Of a stretch of 64,000 nt of DNA, positions 1 through 9,212 are shown piece by piece. Source of the stretch: Rhizobium sp. CIAT894 (GTDB taxonomy: Bacteria; Pseudomonadota; Alphaproteobacteria; Rhizobiales; Rhizobiaceae); contig NZ_CP020947.1 in NCBI RefSeq assembly GCF_000172795.2, positions 3,475,001 through 3,539,000 of the forward strand, written 5' to 3'. Below the pieces are notes generated by a model that was not told where the DNA came from, searched no databases, and worked only from the letters and a program-made list of their open reading frames with translations. Each line of letters starts with the position of its first letter. The first letter of the stretch is position 1. Both the position numbers and the translations under genes were made by a program.

Positions 1-942
1 TTGGTCAAACAGGGCGACTTGCTCTTCGTCATCGACCAGCGGCCGTTCATCACCGCGCTCAACCAGGCAAAGGCCACGCTCGAAGCCTCGCAGTCCACCC
101 TTGTCTTCGCCGATGCTCAGTACAAGCGCGCCCAGTCGCTCGCTTCGAGCGGCAGCCAATCCGCGCAGACGCTGGACGATCGTCGCCGCGAATTCGATTC
201 CGCCCAGGCCAATGTCCGCGGCGCTCAGGCCGCCGCCGATCGCGCCGCTCTCGACCTCGAATATACCGAGATCAAGGCGCCGCTCAGCGGCCGTATCGAC
301 CGCCGCCTGCTCTCGACCGGCAATCTCGTGCAGGCCGACCAGACGGTACTCACCACGATCGTCTCCCTCGATCCGATCGATTTTTACTTCGATGTCGACG
401 AGCGCCGCCTGCTGAATTTCGCCGACACCGCGCGCAAGCAGGGCAAAGATCTGCAGCTCGGCGGCGGCGGCGTCGACGTATCCGTCACGATTTCCGACCC
501 CACGGCCAAACCTTTCATGGGGAAACTCGATTTCGCCGAGAACCGGGTCGACAACGAGAGCGGCACCATCCGCATCCGCGCCCGGCTTGCAAATCCCGAT
601 CTCGTGCTGCAGCCGGGCTTGTTCGGCCGTGTGCAGGTCGCCGCTTCCAATACCTACAAGGCCATTCTCGTCCCGGACGAGGCGATCGGCTCGGACCAGA
701 ATGAACGCGTCGTTTATGTCGTCGATGCGCAAGGCAAGGTTTCGACCAAGCCGGTACGGCCCGGACCTCGGCTCTACGGCTATCGCGTCATCCGTGAAGG
801 CCTCGACGGCAGCGAGACGATCATCGTCAACGGCCTGATGCGGGCGCGACCGGGTTCGACCATCACGCCGCAGATGAGCGAACTGCCGCAGGAGCGGCAG
901 GACACTCCGCCCGAATCCGCAAACGCGGAGAGCGGACAATGA
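1..942 (+). CDS. RND efflux pump periplasmic adaptor (membrane fusion protein), 5'-truncated by window edge
   Basis: Periplasmic adaptor of a tripartite RND drug/solute exporter. The frame is open from base 1, and the first codons (VKQGDLLFVIDQRPF) correspond to the barrel-sandwich half-motif that normally sits about 70 residues into the family, so the signal peptide and true start lie upstream of the window. Visible parts are the alpha-hairpin (about residues 20-85, alanine- and glutamine-rich), the second lipoyl half (TEIKAPLSGRIDRRLLSTGNLV, about 88-110) and the beta-barrel and membrane-proximal domains to the C-terminus. The stop overlaps the start of the pump gene (ATGA at 939-942), so the two are translationally coupled. 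The substrate cannot be told from sequence, and no TolC-like gene follows. Confidence 0.93.
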   Translation: MVKQGDLLFVIDQRPFITALNQAKATLEASQSTLVFADAQYKRAQSLASSGSQSAQTLDDRRREFDSAQANVRGAQAAADRAALDLEYTEIKAPLSGRIDRRLLSTGNLVQADQTVLTTIVSLDPIDFYFDVDERRLLNFADTARKQGKDLQLGGGGVDVSVTISDPTAKPFMGKLDFAENRVDNESGTIRIRARLANPDLVLQPGLFGRVQVAASNTYKAILVPDEAIGSDQNERVVYVVDAQGKVSTKPVRPGPRLYGYRVIREGLDGSETIIVNGLMRARPGSTITPQMSELPQERQDTPPESANAESGQ

Positions 943-3900
943 GATTCGCCCATTTCTTCGTGGACCGGCCGATCTTTGCGGCCGTCATCTCGATCCTCTT
1001 TCTCGTCGTCGGCGGCATCGCCTATACGCAGCTGCCGGTCTCCCAATATCCGGAGATCGCGCCGCCGACCATCGTCGTGCGCACCTCCTATCCGGGCGCC
1101 GACCCGCAGACCATCGCCGACACCGTTTCGACCCCGCTCGAGCAGCAGATCAACGGCGTCGAAGACATGCTGTACATGTCGTCCTATTCCAGCGCCGACG
1201 GCGCCATGTCGCTGACGATCACCTTCAAGCTCGGCACCGATCTCGACAAGGTGCAGGTGCTTGTCCAGAACCGCGTTTCGATCGCGCTGCCCCGTCTTCC
1301 TGAGGAGGTTCAGCGGCTCGGCGTCACCACCGACAAGAGCTCACCTGACCTGATGATGGTGGTGCACCTCCTGTCGCCCTCGCACCGTTATGATCAGCTT
1401 TATGTCTCGAACTATGCCCGCAACCGCATCCGCGACGTGCTCGTGCGCCTGGACGGTGTCGGCGACGTGCAGATCTTCGGCGAGCGGCAGTATTCGATGC
1501 GCATCTGGCTGGATCCGGAAAAGCTCTCCGCCTACGGCATGACGTCCGACGACGTCGTCTCCGCTTTGAGGGATCAGAACGTCCAGGTATCGGGCGGCAA
1601 GATCGGCGCGCCGCCGGTGACCGGTAGGAACGCCTTCGAATATACGGTGCGAACGGACGGGCGCTTCTCCGATGCGCGCGAATTCCGCTATGTCATCGTC
1701 AAATCGACGGGAGCGGGCAGGCTGGTGCAGTTGCAGGATGTCGCCCGAATCGAGCTCGGCGCGCAGGACTACGTCACCAACAGTTACCTCAACAACGACC
1801 CTGCGGTCGCTCTCGGCATTTTCGCCCGGCCGGGAACCAACGCTCTCGATACGGCCCACCAGGTCCAGACGCTGATGAAGGATATCTCCCAGACCTTCCC
1901 TGAGGGACTGGAGTATCGCATCGTCTACGACACGACCGAATTCATCTCGGATTCGATCGACGAGGTCTACAGAACCATCGCCGAAGCGGCCATCCTGGTG
2001 GCGATCGTCGTTCTCGTCTTCCTGCAATCCTGGAGGACCGCGATCATCCCGATCGTCGCCATTCCCGTCTCGCTCATCGGCACCTTCGCCATCCTGCTCG
2101 CCTTCGGTTTCTCGCTCAATATGCTGACGCTGTTCGGCCTGGTGCTGGCGATCGGCATCGTCGTTGATGACGCGATCGTGGTGGTGGAAAACGTCGAACG
2201 CAATCTGGCGCGCGGCATGTCGCCGAAGCAGGCCTCCCACGTGACGATGGATGAAGTCGGCACCGCTGTTGTGGCGATCTCGCTGGTGCTGATCGCGGTC
2301 TTCGTGCCGACGGCCTTCATCCCCGGTATCTCGGGCCAGTTCTACAGGCAGTTCGCGGTGACGATCTCCGTCACGACAGCAATCTCGGCATTGAACTCTC
2401 TGACGCTTTCGCCGGCACTTGCAGGCATATTGCTGAAAGCCCATGATCACGAGACCAAGCGCAAGAGCATCGCGTCACGCTTGGGATCAGGTCTTGCAAA
2501 CGGCTTCAATCGCGGCTTCGATCGGATGAGCTCGGGCTATTCCTGGATTGTCCGGCACCTTGTCAGAAGCTGGGTGGGCCTGACCTGCTCCATGCTCGCC
2601 TTCGCCGCCCTTCTCGGCGCGACCTGGTACATGAGCACCAGGGTGCCCTCGGGTTTCATCCCGACCATGGACCAGGGTTACGCGATCGTCGTGGTGCAGC
2701 TTCCCGACGGCGCCTCGCTTGCGCGGACCGATGCCGTCGTCAAACAGGTGGGCGACATCGCCCGAACCGTGCCCGGTGTCGGCAACGCCGTGCAGTTTGC
2801 CGGTTTCAGCGGGGCGACCTTCACCAATGCCTCGAATGCGGGCGTGGTCTTCGTTCCGTTCAAATCCTTCGCCGAACGCGAGGAAGGCGGAGAAAACGCC
2901 AACAAGATCATCGGCGACCTCTTCGGCAAGCTGCAGAGCATCCAGGAAGCCTTCATCATCGCCATCCCGCCGCCATCCGTGCGCGGCGTCGGCAATTCCG
3001 GCGGCTTCAAGATGCAGATCTCCGACCTTGAAAACCCCGATATGACACGCGTGCTGGGTCTTGCCCGCCAGATGATGGGGGCGGCGGCAACGACCGAGGG
3101 GTTGACCGGCGTCTTTACGACATTCTCCGATGCCAGCCCGCAATATTTCCTGTCGATCGACCGCGACAAGGCGCGCTTCCTGAACGTGCCGATCCCAAAT
3201 ATCTTCAATGCGCTTTCGATCAACCTCGGCGTCGCCTACGTGAACGACTTCAACGCGTTCGGCCGGGTTTACCAGGTTCGCGCCCAGGCCGACCGGCAAT
3301 ACCGCATGGACAGGGAAGATATCCTTGCGCTGAAGGTACGCTCGGCAACCGGTGCGCTGGTGCCTCTCGGCACTCTGATGGACATTCAGGATTCCAGCGG
3401 CCCGGCGCTCGTCCAGCGCTACAACATGTATGTTTCGGTGCCGCTTCAAGGCAATCCGACGCCCGGCACTTCGACGGGCGATGCCCTGAAGAAGATGGAG
3501 GCACTGGCGGCCAAAATTCTGCCGCCCGGAACGACCTTCGAATGGACGGAACTTGCCTATCAGGAAACCCATACCGGCAACACCGCCGTCTACATCTTCG
3601 CCCTCTCCGTCATTTTCGTCTTCCTGGCGCTGGCGGCCCAATATGAAAGCTGGGTTCTGCCGCTCGCGATCATTCTCATCGTCCCGCTGGCCGTGCTCGC
3701 CGCACTGATCGGGGTCTCGCTGAGAGGCATGGACAACAACGTCCTGACGCAGATAGGCCTGATCGTCCTGATCGGCTTGGCGGCGAAAAACGCCATTCTG
3801 ATCGTCGAGTTCGCCAGGCAGGCGGAAGAGGAAGGCAAGTCACCGGTGGAGGCCGCCATCGAGGCCAGCCACCTTCGCCTGCGCCCGATCCTGATGACGG

Positions 3901-4124
3901 CATTCGCCTTCATCTTCGGTGTCCTGCCGCTCGCCATCGCCACCGGCCCCGGCGCCGAAATGCGCCAGTCGCTCGGCACCGCCGTGTTTTCGGGCATGCT
4001 CGGCGTGACGATCTTCGGCCTGTTCCTGACGCCGGTCTTCTACGTCGTGCTGCGCGGCTGGCGCCGCAAGCAACCGGTTGAAAAGACGGTCGAGGCTGCA
4101 CCAGTCGAGAGAGAAACGGTTTAA
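939..4124 (+). CDS. RND multidrug efflux permease, HAE1 (AcrB/MexF-like) family
   Basis: Inner-membrane proton-driven pump of 1061 residues, the normal length for the AcrB family. The N-terminus (FFVDRPIFAAVISILFLVVGG) is the first membrane helix. The proton-relay acidic pair in TM4 is present (GIVVDDAIVVVEN, Asp410-Asp411), as is the TM10 lysine (GLAAKNAILIVEF, Lys950). Two large periplasmic loops follow TM1 and TM7. It overlaps the adaptor gene by four bases and is the last gene of this operon, because the next gene lies on the opposite strand 6 bases downstream. The family exports hydrophobic drugs, bile salts or plant phenolics; the substrate here is unknown. Confidence 0.96.
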   Translation: MRFAHFFVDRPIFAAVISILFLVVGGIAYTQLPVSQYPEIAPPTIVVRTSYPGADPQTIADTVSTPLEQQINGVEDMLYMSSYSSADGAMSLTITFKLGTDLDKVQVLVQNRVSIALPRLPEEVQRLGVTTDKSSPDLMMVVHLLSPSHRYDQLYVSNYARNRIRDVLVRLDGVGDVQIFGERQYSMRIWLDPEKLSAYGMTSDDVVSALRDQNVQVSGGKIGAPPVTGRNAFEYTVRTDGRFSDAREFRYVIVKSTGAGRLVQLQDVARIELGAQDYVTNSYLNNDPAVALGIFARPGTNALDTAHQVQTLMKDISQTFPEGLEYRIVYDTTEFISDSIDEVYRTIAEAAILVAIVVLVFLQSWRTAIIPIVAIPVSLIGTFAILLAFGFSLNMLTLFGLVLAIGIVVDDAIVVVENVERNLARGMSPKQASHVTMDEVGTAVVAISLVLIAVFVPTAFIPGISGQFYRQFAVTISVTTAISALNSLTLSPALAGILLKAHDHETKRKSIASRLGSGLANGFNRGFDRMSSGYSWIVRHLVRSWVGLTCSMLAFAALLGATWYMSTRVPSGFIPTMDQGYAIVVVQLPDGASLARTDAVVKQVGDIARTVPGVGNAVQFAGFSGATFTNASNAGVVFVPFKSFAEREEGGENANKIIGDLFGKLQSIQEAFIIAIPPPSVRGVGNSGGFKMQISDLENPDMTRVLGLARQMMGAAATTEGLTGVFTTFSDASPQYFLSIDRDKARFLNVPIPNIFNALSINLGVAYVNDFNAFGRVYQVRAQADRQYRMDREDILALKVRSATGALVPLGTLMDIQDSSGPALVQRYNMYVSVPLQGNPTPGTSTGDALKKMEALAAKILPPGTTFEWTELAYQETHTGNTAVYIFALSVIFVFLALAAQYESWVLPLAIILIVPLAVLAALIGVSLRGMDNNVLTQIGLIVLIGLAAKNAILIVEFARQAEEEGKSPVEAAIEASHLRLRPILMTAFAFIFGVLPLAIATGPGAEMRQSLGTAVFSGMLGVTIFGLFLTPVFYVVLRGWRRKQPVEKTVEAAPVERETV

Positions 4125-4130
4125 GCCTGG

Positions 4131-4868
4131 TCAGGTGGAAAATAGATGCACCTGGCCCTGCCACAGACGGGCGACGGTGAGTTTGCCGCTGCGAAAAGCG
4201 CGTGTGTCGAGATTGAGACGCCGGGTCCGAATGTCCGGCGCGTCGTTCGGGGTATGACCGTGCACGACGAGTTTCGGCAGCGGCACCCGGCTTTCCAGAA
4301 AACGGTGGCGGATGAGCACCAGATCCTCGTCGGTCTGCGCCGCAAGCGGCCGTGCCGGATCGATGCCGGCATGCACGAACAATACGCTCGGCGTGTCCAG
4401 CATGATGGGCATCGCCCGCATGAAATCGACATGCGTATGCGGCAACGAATGGCGGATGAAAGCATCGAGCTGGACGCCGGAAGGGAAGACCAGCGGCAGA
4501 TGCTCCGGATCGAGGCCATAGGATTTAAGCGATTGCGCCGACCCCATCCGCATCCAGTCGTCATAGGACGCCCAGCCATCGATATAATCGAGCATGGCGA
4601 TCTCATGATTGCCGGCCAGACAGATGCGGTCGAAACCATCAGGCGGCGGCTCCATCAGGTGGTCGATCACCTGCGCCGATTGCGGGCCGCGGTCGATATA
4701 GTCGCCGAGCGTCACGATCAGCTTGCGCCCCGGCAGCCGTGCGCCATCGCGCAAAATCGCCTCCTCGGCTTCAACAAGCAGGTCGTAACGGCCGTGAATG
4801 TCACCGATCGCGTAGGTGGGAACTGCGGCAATATCCAGCGTCAGACGTGGTCTCTGCTGGCGTGCCAT
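4131..4868 (-). CDS. Calcineurin-like metallophosphoesterase (serine/threonine phosphatase type)
   Basis: Predicted cytosolic dimetal phosphoesterase of 245 residues. The family motifs appear in order: GDIHGR (about residue 22), GDYIDRG (about 55) and GNHE (about 85), then late His motifs (FVHAG and VHGHTP), which together supply the metal ligands of PPP-type phosphatases. I chose the ATG at 4868 because GAGG lies 8 bases upstream; an in-frame ATG at 4910 would add 14 residues without a good ribosome site. It resembles the bacterial PrpA/lambda-phosphatase group. Whether it acts on proteins or on nucleotides such as diadenosine tetraphosphate cannot be decided. It converges on the RND operon and nothing else is co-transcribed. 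Confidence 0.9.
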   Translation of the reverse strand: MARQQRPRLTLDIAAVPTYAIGDIHGRYDLLVEAEEAILRDGARLPGRKLIVTLGDYIDRGPQSAQVIDHLMEPPPDGFDRICLAGNHEIAMLDYIDGWASYDDWMRMGSAQSLKSYGLDPEHLPLVFPSGVQLDAFIRHSLPHTHVDFMRAMPIMLDTPSVLFVHAGIDPARPLAAQTDEDLVLIRHRFLESRVPLPKLVVHGHTPNDAPDIRTRRLNLDTRAFRSGKLTVARLWQGQVHLFST

Positions 4869-5123
4869 TTTCCAAACCTCGCTGTTGCGCGCAAGGGAGT
4901 CGCTCATCATGTTTCTCGATCAAGAAGGCCCCAGCTGACCGTAAATAGCGCGAAGGACAAGGCGATCAAGCTGGTAGGAAAATTCAAACCACTCGGCTTT
5001 TGTAGAAAAACCGGCCTTATCATGCGTGGGGCAATCCCTCACTGCTGTATCGATCGCATCGGCCGCGAAAACGGATCGGTTGGAAAGCACTATGCGTGGA
5101 GTCGCTGTAGGAAAGGGTGATCG

Positions 5124-6248
5124 GTGGGAACGGTATCGCAGTTTCATCACAGCCTCAGGCCTCCCGCGCACCGCATCGAAAGCGAAGAAGAGGCAATATC
5201 CACGGCCCGCAACCTCGCCGCCGCATTCCGGCATCAGGCGAGCGAACGCGATATCAACCGCAGCCTGCCTCACGCCGAGCTCGACGCGCTGTCGATATCG
5301 GGGCTGACGGCGATCACCGTTCCGCCCGACTATGAAGGGCTCGATATGTCGAATGCCCTGCTCGCCGAAATCGTTGCGATCATTGCCGAGGGCGACGCCT
5401 CGATCGGCGAAGCGCTGGAAAGCCATTTTTGCGTGCTGGAGACGCTCCGCACCCAGGCGACCGAGGATCTGCAGGCATCGCTGTTTGCCCGCGTACTGCA
5501 AGGCGACCGTTTCGCGGGCGCTATTTTCGCCGACGGCACCGAACTGACGGCCGAAGGCCCGGGTTATCGCCTGAGCGGGCGTACCCGGCAGGCGCCCGGC
5601 ATTCTTTTCGCCGACTGGATCGCCGCTGCCGCCACCGTGCCGCCCAGCCGTCCGGTGACGCTCTACCTCGCAAGCGGCGACGAAGGCGTGCAGGTGGTCG
5701 ACGATTGGGATGGCTTCGGTCAGCGCACCAACGGATCGGCGACGGCGATCGTCGGCACGCTTCACGTCAATGCCGATACCATTGCGCCCGCCCCCTCCTC
5801 CGGATCTTCGACCGGCATCTCGCTGGGCCTGCTGCTGAAGGCCGGCGTCAGCCTGGGCATTGCGCGGGCCGCTTGGACCGACCTTACGGCTGCGGTCGGC
5901 GACAACGCCGACATACTTCCCCGGCTGGGCGAACGCGCCCTCCGTATCGAAACGGCAGCAGCGACCTTGGAACGGGCCGGCCGCAAACTCGATATCGCTC
6001 AGGTCAATCCTGTGGAGGCCGCGATGGCGGATGCACATTTCTCCGCCTCGGCGGCCGCCATTCTGGCCGCGGAAATGGCGCTCGACACGGCAACCGCACT
6101 GTTCGAACTGGCGGGAGAAACGTCGGCCGGCATCGGTCTTAATCTCGACCGGCATTGGCGCAACGCCCGCATTCACACGCTCTCGCTGCCGCGCGATAGA
6201 CTGTTGCGCGCCGCAGGCGAATTTAGCTCGAAAGTCGGCAGCGCCTAA
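5124..6248 (+). CDS. Acyl-CoA dehydrogenase-like flavoprotein (SfnB/DszC-type)
   Basis: A 374-residue protein with the acyl-CoA dehydrogenase layout: a helical N-terminal domain (LTAITVPPDYEGLDMSNALLAEIVAIIAEGD-type segment, about 50-85), a central beta domain (FAGAIFADG about 130 and RLSGRTRQAPGILFADW about 150) and a C-terminal four-helix domain. No catalytic glutamate of the classical TYEG type is visible, so it fits better with the FMN-dependent monooxygenase-like branch (SfnB, DszC) used in sulfur or aromatic metabolism than with beta-oxidation enzymes. The start is GTG at 5124 with AAGGG about 6 bases upstream. It converges with the Rrf2 gene, only 1 base separating the stops. The substrate is unknown. 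Confidence 0.8.
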   Translation: MGTVSQFHHSLRPPAHRIESEEEAISTARNLAAAFRHQASERDINRSLPHAELDALSISGLTAITVPPDYEGLDMSNALLAEIVAIIAEGDASIGEALESHFCVLETLRTQATEDLQASLFARVLQGDRFAGAIFADGTELTAEGPGYRLSGRTRQAPGILFADWIAAAATVPPSRPVTLYLASGDEGVQVVDDWDGFGQRTNGSATAIVGTLHVNADTIAPAPSSGSSTGISLGLLLKAGVSLGIARAAWTDLTAAVGDNADILPRLGERALRIETAAATLERAGRKLDIAQVNPVEAAMADAHFSASAAAILAAEMALDTATALFELAGETSAGIGLNLDRHWRNARIHTLSLPRDRLLRAAGEFSSKVGSA

Positions 6249-6249
6249 T

Positions 6250-6714
6250 TCAGCTGGCGGCCGAGACCGGGAATTCTTCCTTGTCGCCGTCGATGCGGCC
6301 ACCGTCGGAAACGAATTGTTCGAGGCTCATATTGTCGAGAATGGCGGCGATCGCGTCCCGGACATCGGTCATCGAGCGCCGCACCTGACAGGTTGCCGGA
6401 TCGGCGCAGTCGTCGCAGGCCTCATAGGCCGTGCGGCTGGCGCAGCGGATCGGCGCCAACGGCCCGTCGAGCGTGCGGATGACATGGCCGATGCGGATTT
6501 CCGAGGCCGGCCGCGACAGGGAATAGCCCCCGCCCGGGCCCTTCTTCGAACGCAGGATGCCGACATTGCGCAGTTCGAGCAGGATCGTATCGAGGAACTT
6601 CTTCGGGATATTGTTGCGTGACGCGATGTCGTTGATGAAGGCGGTTTCTCCCGGCGCCAGCCGCGCCAGATCGACCAGCGCCTTCAGCCCGTATTTTCCC
6701 TTTTTCGTCAGCAT
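6250..6714 (-). CDS. Rrf2-family transcriptional regulator with C-terminal cysteine cluster
   Basis: A 154-residue winged-helix regulator. The N-terminus MLTKKGKYGLKALVDLA is typical of Rrf2 proteins, followed by the recognition helix region (IPKKFLDTILLELRNVGILRSKKGPGGGYSLSR, about 35-68). Four cysteines lie in the dimer-helix region (RCAS, EACDDC, ATC, about 90-115), the place where IscR, NsrR and RirA bind an iron-sulfur cluster, so redox or iron sensing is likely. The longer open frame would start at 6786, but 6714 has AAGG about 7 bases upstream and matches the family start. A palindrome at 6797-6813 may be its own operator. The SDR gene lies upstream on the same strand. Confidence 0.9.
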   Translation of the reverse strand: MLTKKGKYGLKALVDLARLAPGETAFINDIASRNNIPKKFLDTILLELRNVGILRSKKGPGGGYSLSRPASEIRIGHVIRTLDGPLAPIRCASRTAYEACDDCADPATCQVRRSMTDVRDAIAAILDNMSLEQFVSDGGRIDGDKEEFPVSAAS

Positions 6715-6796
6715 CGTCGTCGCCTTGTGGAAATCGCAGTATTTATCCTGCCAATAGCAGGCAAATAGCGTCAAAAGCGTGAACATACAACAAAAT

Positions 6797-6813
6797 AGCT
6801 ATTATTTATAGCT
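6797..6813. promoter_or_regulatory. Inverted repeat upstream of the Rrf2 gene, candidate operator
   Basis: AGCTAT and ATAGCT arms separated by 5 A/T bases in an AT-rich patch, 83 bases upstream of the chosen Rrf2 start. Rrf2 proteins commonly repress their own genes from such sites; binding is inferred only. Confidence 0.35.
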
Positions 6814-6889
6814 TATCTCGGCAACATCCACAGGACTGCGGCAGCCTCGATAAGGATCGGCCTGCCGCGCCCTTTGCCGGCAATCTCGC

Positions 6890-7678
6890 TCAGATCGTCT
6901 TCAGCATGCCACCGTCGACGAAATAGGTCGAGCCGATGCAATAACTCGCGCGCTCCGAACTCAGGAAGACGAAGACGTTTGCCAGCTCCTCCGGCGTACC
7001 GAAGCGTTTGGAGGCGGCGTGCTCATCGGCGACACTCTGCAGGTAGCCCTCCCAGTTGCCACCGGTTTCGGCCGTCAATTGCTTGGCGGTCTTGATCCAG
7101 TCAGGCGTCAGGATCAGGCCGGCATTGACGCAGTTGACACGGATATCGTCCTTGATGAGCTCGGTCGAGAGCGTCTTCGAAAACATCATCAGCGCCGACT
7201 TGCTGACATTGTAAATCGGCTCGTACCAGAGCGGCTGGACCGCGCAGATCGAGGCATTGTGCAGGATCACGCCGCCGCCGCGTCGCTTCATCTGCGGGGC
7301 GATGCCGCGCGCCAGCCGTACGGCGGCCATCACATGCAGCTCCCAATAGGCCTGCCACTTCTCGTCTGGGGCCTCCATGACCGTTTCGTTCGAGCCGGTG
7401 CCGGCATTGTTGATGAGGATATCGGCACCGCCTTTTTCGGCCGCCGCCGCAATGATCGCCTCGGTTCCGGCAACGGTCGCTACATCGGCGGCGACAGCGG
7501 CGGCACTGACCCCATATTTCTCCGCGATGCGGGCAGCCTCTGCTTCCAGCCGTTCACCGCCGCGTGCCGCCAAGACGAGATTGGCGCCCTCAGCCGCCAG
7601 CCCCTCGGCGATTGCCAGCCCAATGCCGATCGACGCACCCGTTATGACGGCGATCTTTCCCTTCAATCCGAGATCCAT
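6890..7678 (-). CDS. SDR-family NAD(P)-dependent oxidoreductase
   Basis: Classical short-chain dehydrogenase/reductase of 262 residues. The dinucleotide motif TGASIGIG lies at about 13-20, the structural NNAG at about 90, and the active-site Ser (HNASICAV) about 140 with Tyr-x3-Lys (YNVSK) about 157. The C-terminal FVDGG is typical of the family. GGAGG sits a few bases before the ATG at 7678. It is divergent from the TIM-barrel isomerase gene across 140 bases, which suggests one sugar or hydroxy-acid catabolic unit. The exact substrate is unknown. Confidence 0.93.
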   Translation of the reverse strand: MDLGLKGKIAVITGASIGIGLAIAEGLAAEGANLVLAARGGERLEAEAARIAEKYGVSAAAVAADVATVAGTEAIIAAAAEKGGADILINNAGTGSNETVMEAPDEKWQAYWELHVMAAVRLARGIAPQMKRRGGGVILHNASICAVQPLWYEPIYNVSKSALMMFSKTLSTELIKDDIRVNCVNAGLILTPDWIKTAKQLTAETGGNWEGYLQSVADEHAASKRFGTPEELANVFVFLSSERASYCIGSTYFVDGGMLKTI

Positions 7679-7818
7679 GTCTTCCTCCGCTGGCAGCCGG
7701 TGGTCCGGCCCGAAAGGCCGAGTGTTTCGCCAATGAATTCCGGCGTCAAGCGTCCGAACGCCTATTGCGGCAGGCTCCGATCTATCGCAGCCTGCATCAA
7801 CACCAAGGAGGAGTTTGC

Positions 7819-8589
7819 ATGCGCCGTTATTCCGCCTGCATAGAGTGGCTGTTTGCCGAAGAGGACGCCAGCTTTCCCGATCGCATCCGCCGCGCCCGGG
7901 CCGGCGGCCTGACCGCGGTCGAATTCTGGCGGTGGACCGACAAGGATCTGGACGCGATCGAAGCCGCGCTCGATGAAACCGGCCTTGCCGTCACCAGCCT
8001 CGTCGCCGAGCCGATGATCGCTCTGACCGACGCCGGCAACCGGCAGGCCTGGCTGAAGGGCCTCGCCGATTCCGTCACCGTCGCCCAGCGCCTCGGCGTG
8101 CCGGTACTGATCGCCCAGGCCGGCAACGACCTTGCGGGCTTGAGCCGCGCAGAACAGCGCCTGGCACTTACCGAAACGCTGAAAGCCGGCGCCGATATTC
8201 TTGCTGGCAGTGGTGTCCGTCTCGGCGTCGAGCCGCTCAACATCCGCATCGACCATATCGGCTATTTCCTCGACTCGACCCGCGAAGGTCTCGACATCAT
8301 CGACGACGTAGCCCGCACCGAGATCGGCATCGTCTACGACATCTACCATTCCGCCGTCATGGACGAACGCACCGAAGAGGTGCTCGACAGCCGTCTCGAC
8401 CGTGTTTTCCACGTTCATGTCGCCGATCATCCCGGCCGCAACGAACCGGGCTCCGGCGGCATCGACCTTGCCCACCGCCTCGGCTGGATCTTCGCCAACG
8501 GCTATGACGGCGCCGTCGGCCTGGAATACCGGCCGACCAGACCCGGCGCCGACGCCGTCAGGGCGGCGATCGCTTCGCTCGGCGGTTAG
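7819..8589 (+). CDS. Hydroxypyruvate isomerase-like TIM-barrel protein (AP endonuclease family 2)
   Basis: A 256-residue sugar-phosphate isomerase/epimerase-type TIM barrel, close in pattern to the Hyi group. Candidate catalytic glutamates sit in GVEPLN (about 141) and GLEYRP (about 236); intervening metal ligands lie in VYDIYH (about 175) and HVHVADHPGRNEPGSG (about 200), where the last is a signature of hydroxypyruvate isomerase and OtnI relatives. The ATG at 7819 is chosen because AAGGAGG lies 7 bases upstream; the frame is open further back to 7765. It overlaps the convergent AhpD-like gene by 4 bases. A role in glyoxylate or tetronate metabolism is plausible but not proven. Confidence 0.85.
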   Translation: MRRYSACIEWLFAEEDASFPDRIRRARAGGLTAVEFWRWTDKDLDAIEAALDETGLAVTSLVAEPMIALTDAGNRQAWLKGLADSVTVAQRLGVPVLIAQAGNDLAGLSRAEQRLALTETLKAGADILAGSGVRLGVEPLNIRIDHIGYFLDSTREGLDIIDDVARTEIGIVYDIYHSAVMDERTEEVLDSRLDRVFHVHVADHPGRNEPGSGGIDLAHRLGWIFANGYDGAVGLEYRPTRPGADAVRAAIASLGG

Positions 8590-9122
8590 GCCGAACCGGC
8601 GCCTTCGGCAAAGGCTTCAAGCTCGGCGTCGAACTCGACCTCGACGACATTGTTGAAAACGGCGGTCGCCAGCATGATGCCGGCAAAGGCGACGAGATCG
8701 ACGAGCACCTTGGTTTCGTAGCGCTGCTTCAGCCTCGCCCAGAGTTCCGCCGGCACGGCGTTGGAATCGGCAACGATCGCCCTGCCGAAGGCTTCGAGCA
8801 GCGCCTCATTGTCGGAAAAATCAAGCGCATCGGGATCAAAGCCCTTATTGATCAGCGCCCGGCGAAAGAAGGTAATGGCGATCTTCGATTTCGCCGCCTT
8901 CGAGATCGCAAGCGAGAAGATCCAGATCTCCCGGTCGCTGACGGCAGGATCGAGCTCGGCCCGCAGCGTGAACCATTCGGCATAGATGCGGTGGGCGACC
9001 GGCGAATGTAACAGTGTGCGTTTCATGTTGGTCATGCGCCCGCGCAGCCTGACTTCCTCGTCATGCGCCGCCCGAACTTCCGGTGAAGCGGTGTCGTAGT
9101 CGATCTGCGGGAGGTGGCTCAT
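8586..9122 (-). CDS. Carboxymuconolactone decarboxylase/AhpD-like protein lacking the CxxC motif
   Basis: A 178-residue all-helical protein whose layout (PEVRAAHDEE, HSPVAHRIYAEW, then a hydrophobic helix EIWIFSLAISKAAKSK) follows the CMD/AhpD fold. In peroxidatic members the helix after the ExWIF-type segment carries CxxC followed by His; here no cysteine is present anywhere in the protein, so AhpD-type disulfide chemistry is ruled out. The C-terminal VDLVAFAGIMLATAVFNNVVEV is typical. It sits between the isomerase and a cupin, company often seen for CMD proteins. Function unknown. Confidence 0.75.
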   Translation of the reverse strand: MSHLPQIDYDTASPEVRAAHDEEVRLRGRMTNMKRTLLHSPVAHRIYAEWFTLRAELDPAVSDREIWIFSLAISKAAKSKIAITFFRRALINKGFDPDALDFSDNEALLEAFGRAIVADSNAVPAELWARLKQRYETKVLVDLVAFAGIMLATAVFNNVVEVEFDAELEAFAEGAGSA

Positions 9123-9212
9123 CGGTCCGCTCTTTCTGCTGCATCGAGGTAAATCCGCTTGGCCGTCGCAATACTCCCGCCTAGACTGATCCGATCAATG
9201 CGGAGGCTAGGC

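Noticed and set aside
1341..3641. Long minus-strand frames inside the RND pump gene
   Set aside because: Composition of antisense frames (Arg/His/Asp-rich); the plus frame is an intact AcrB-type pump.
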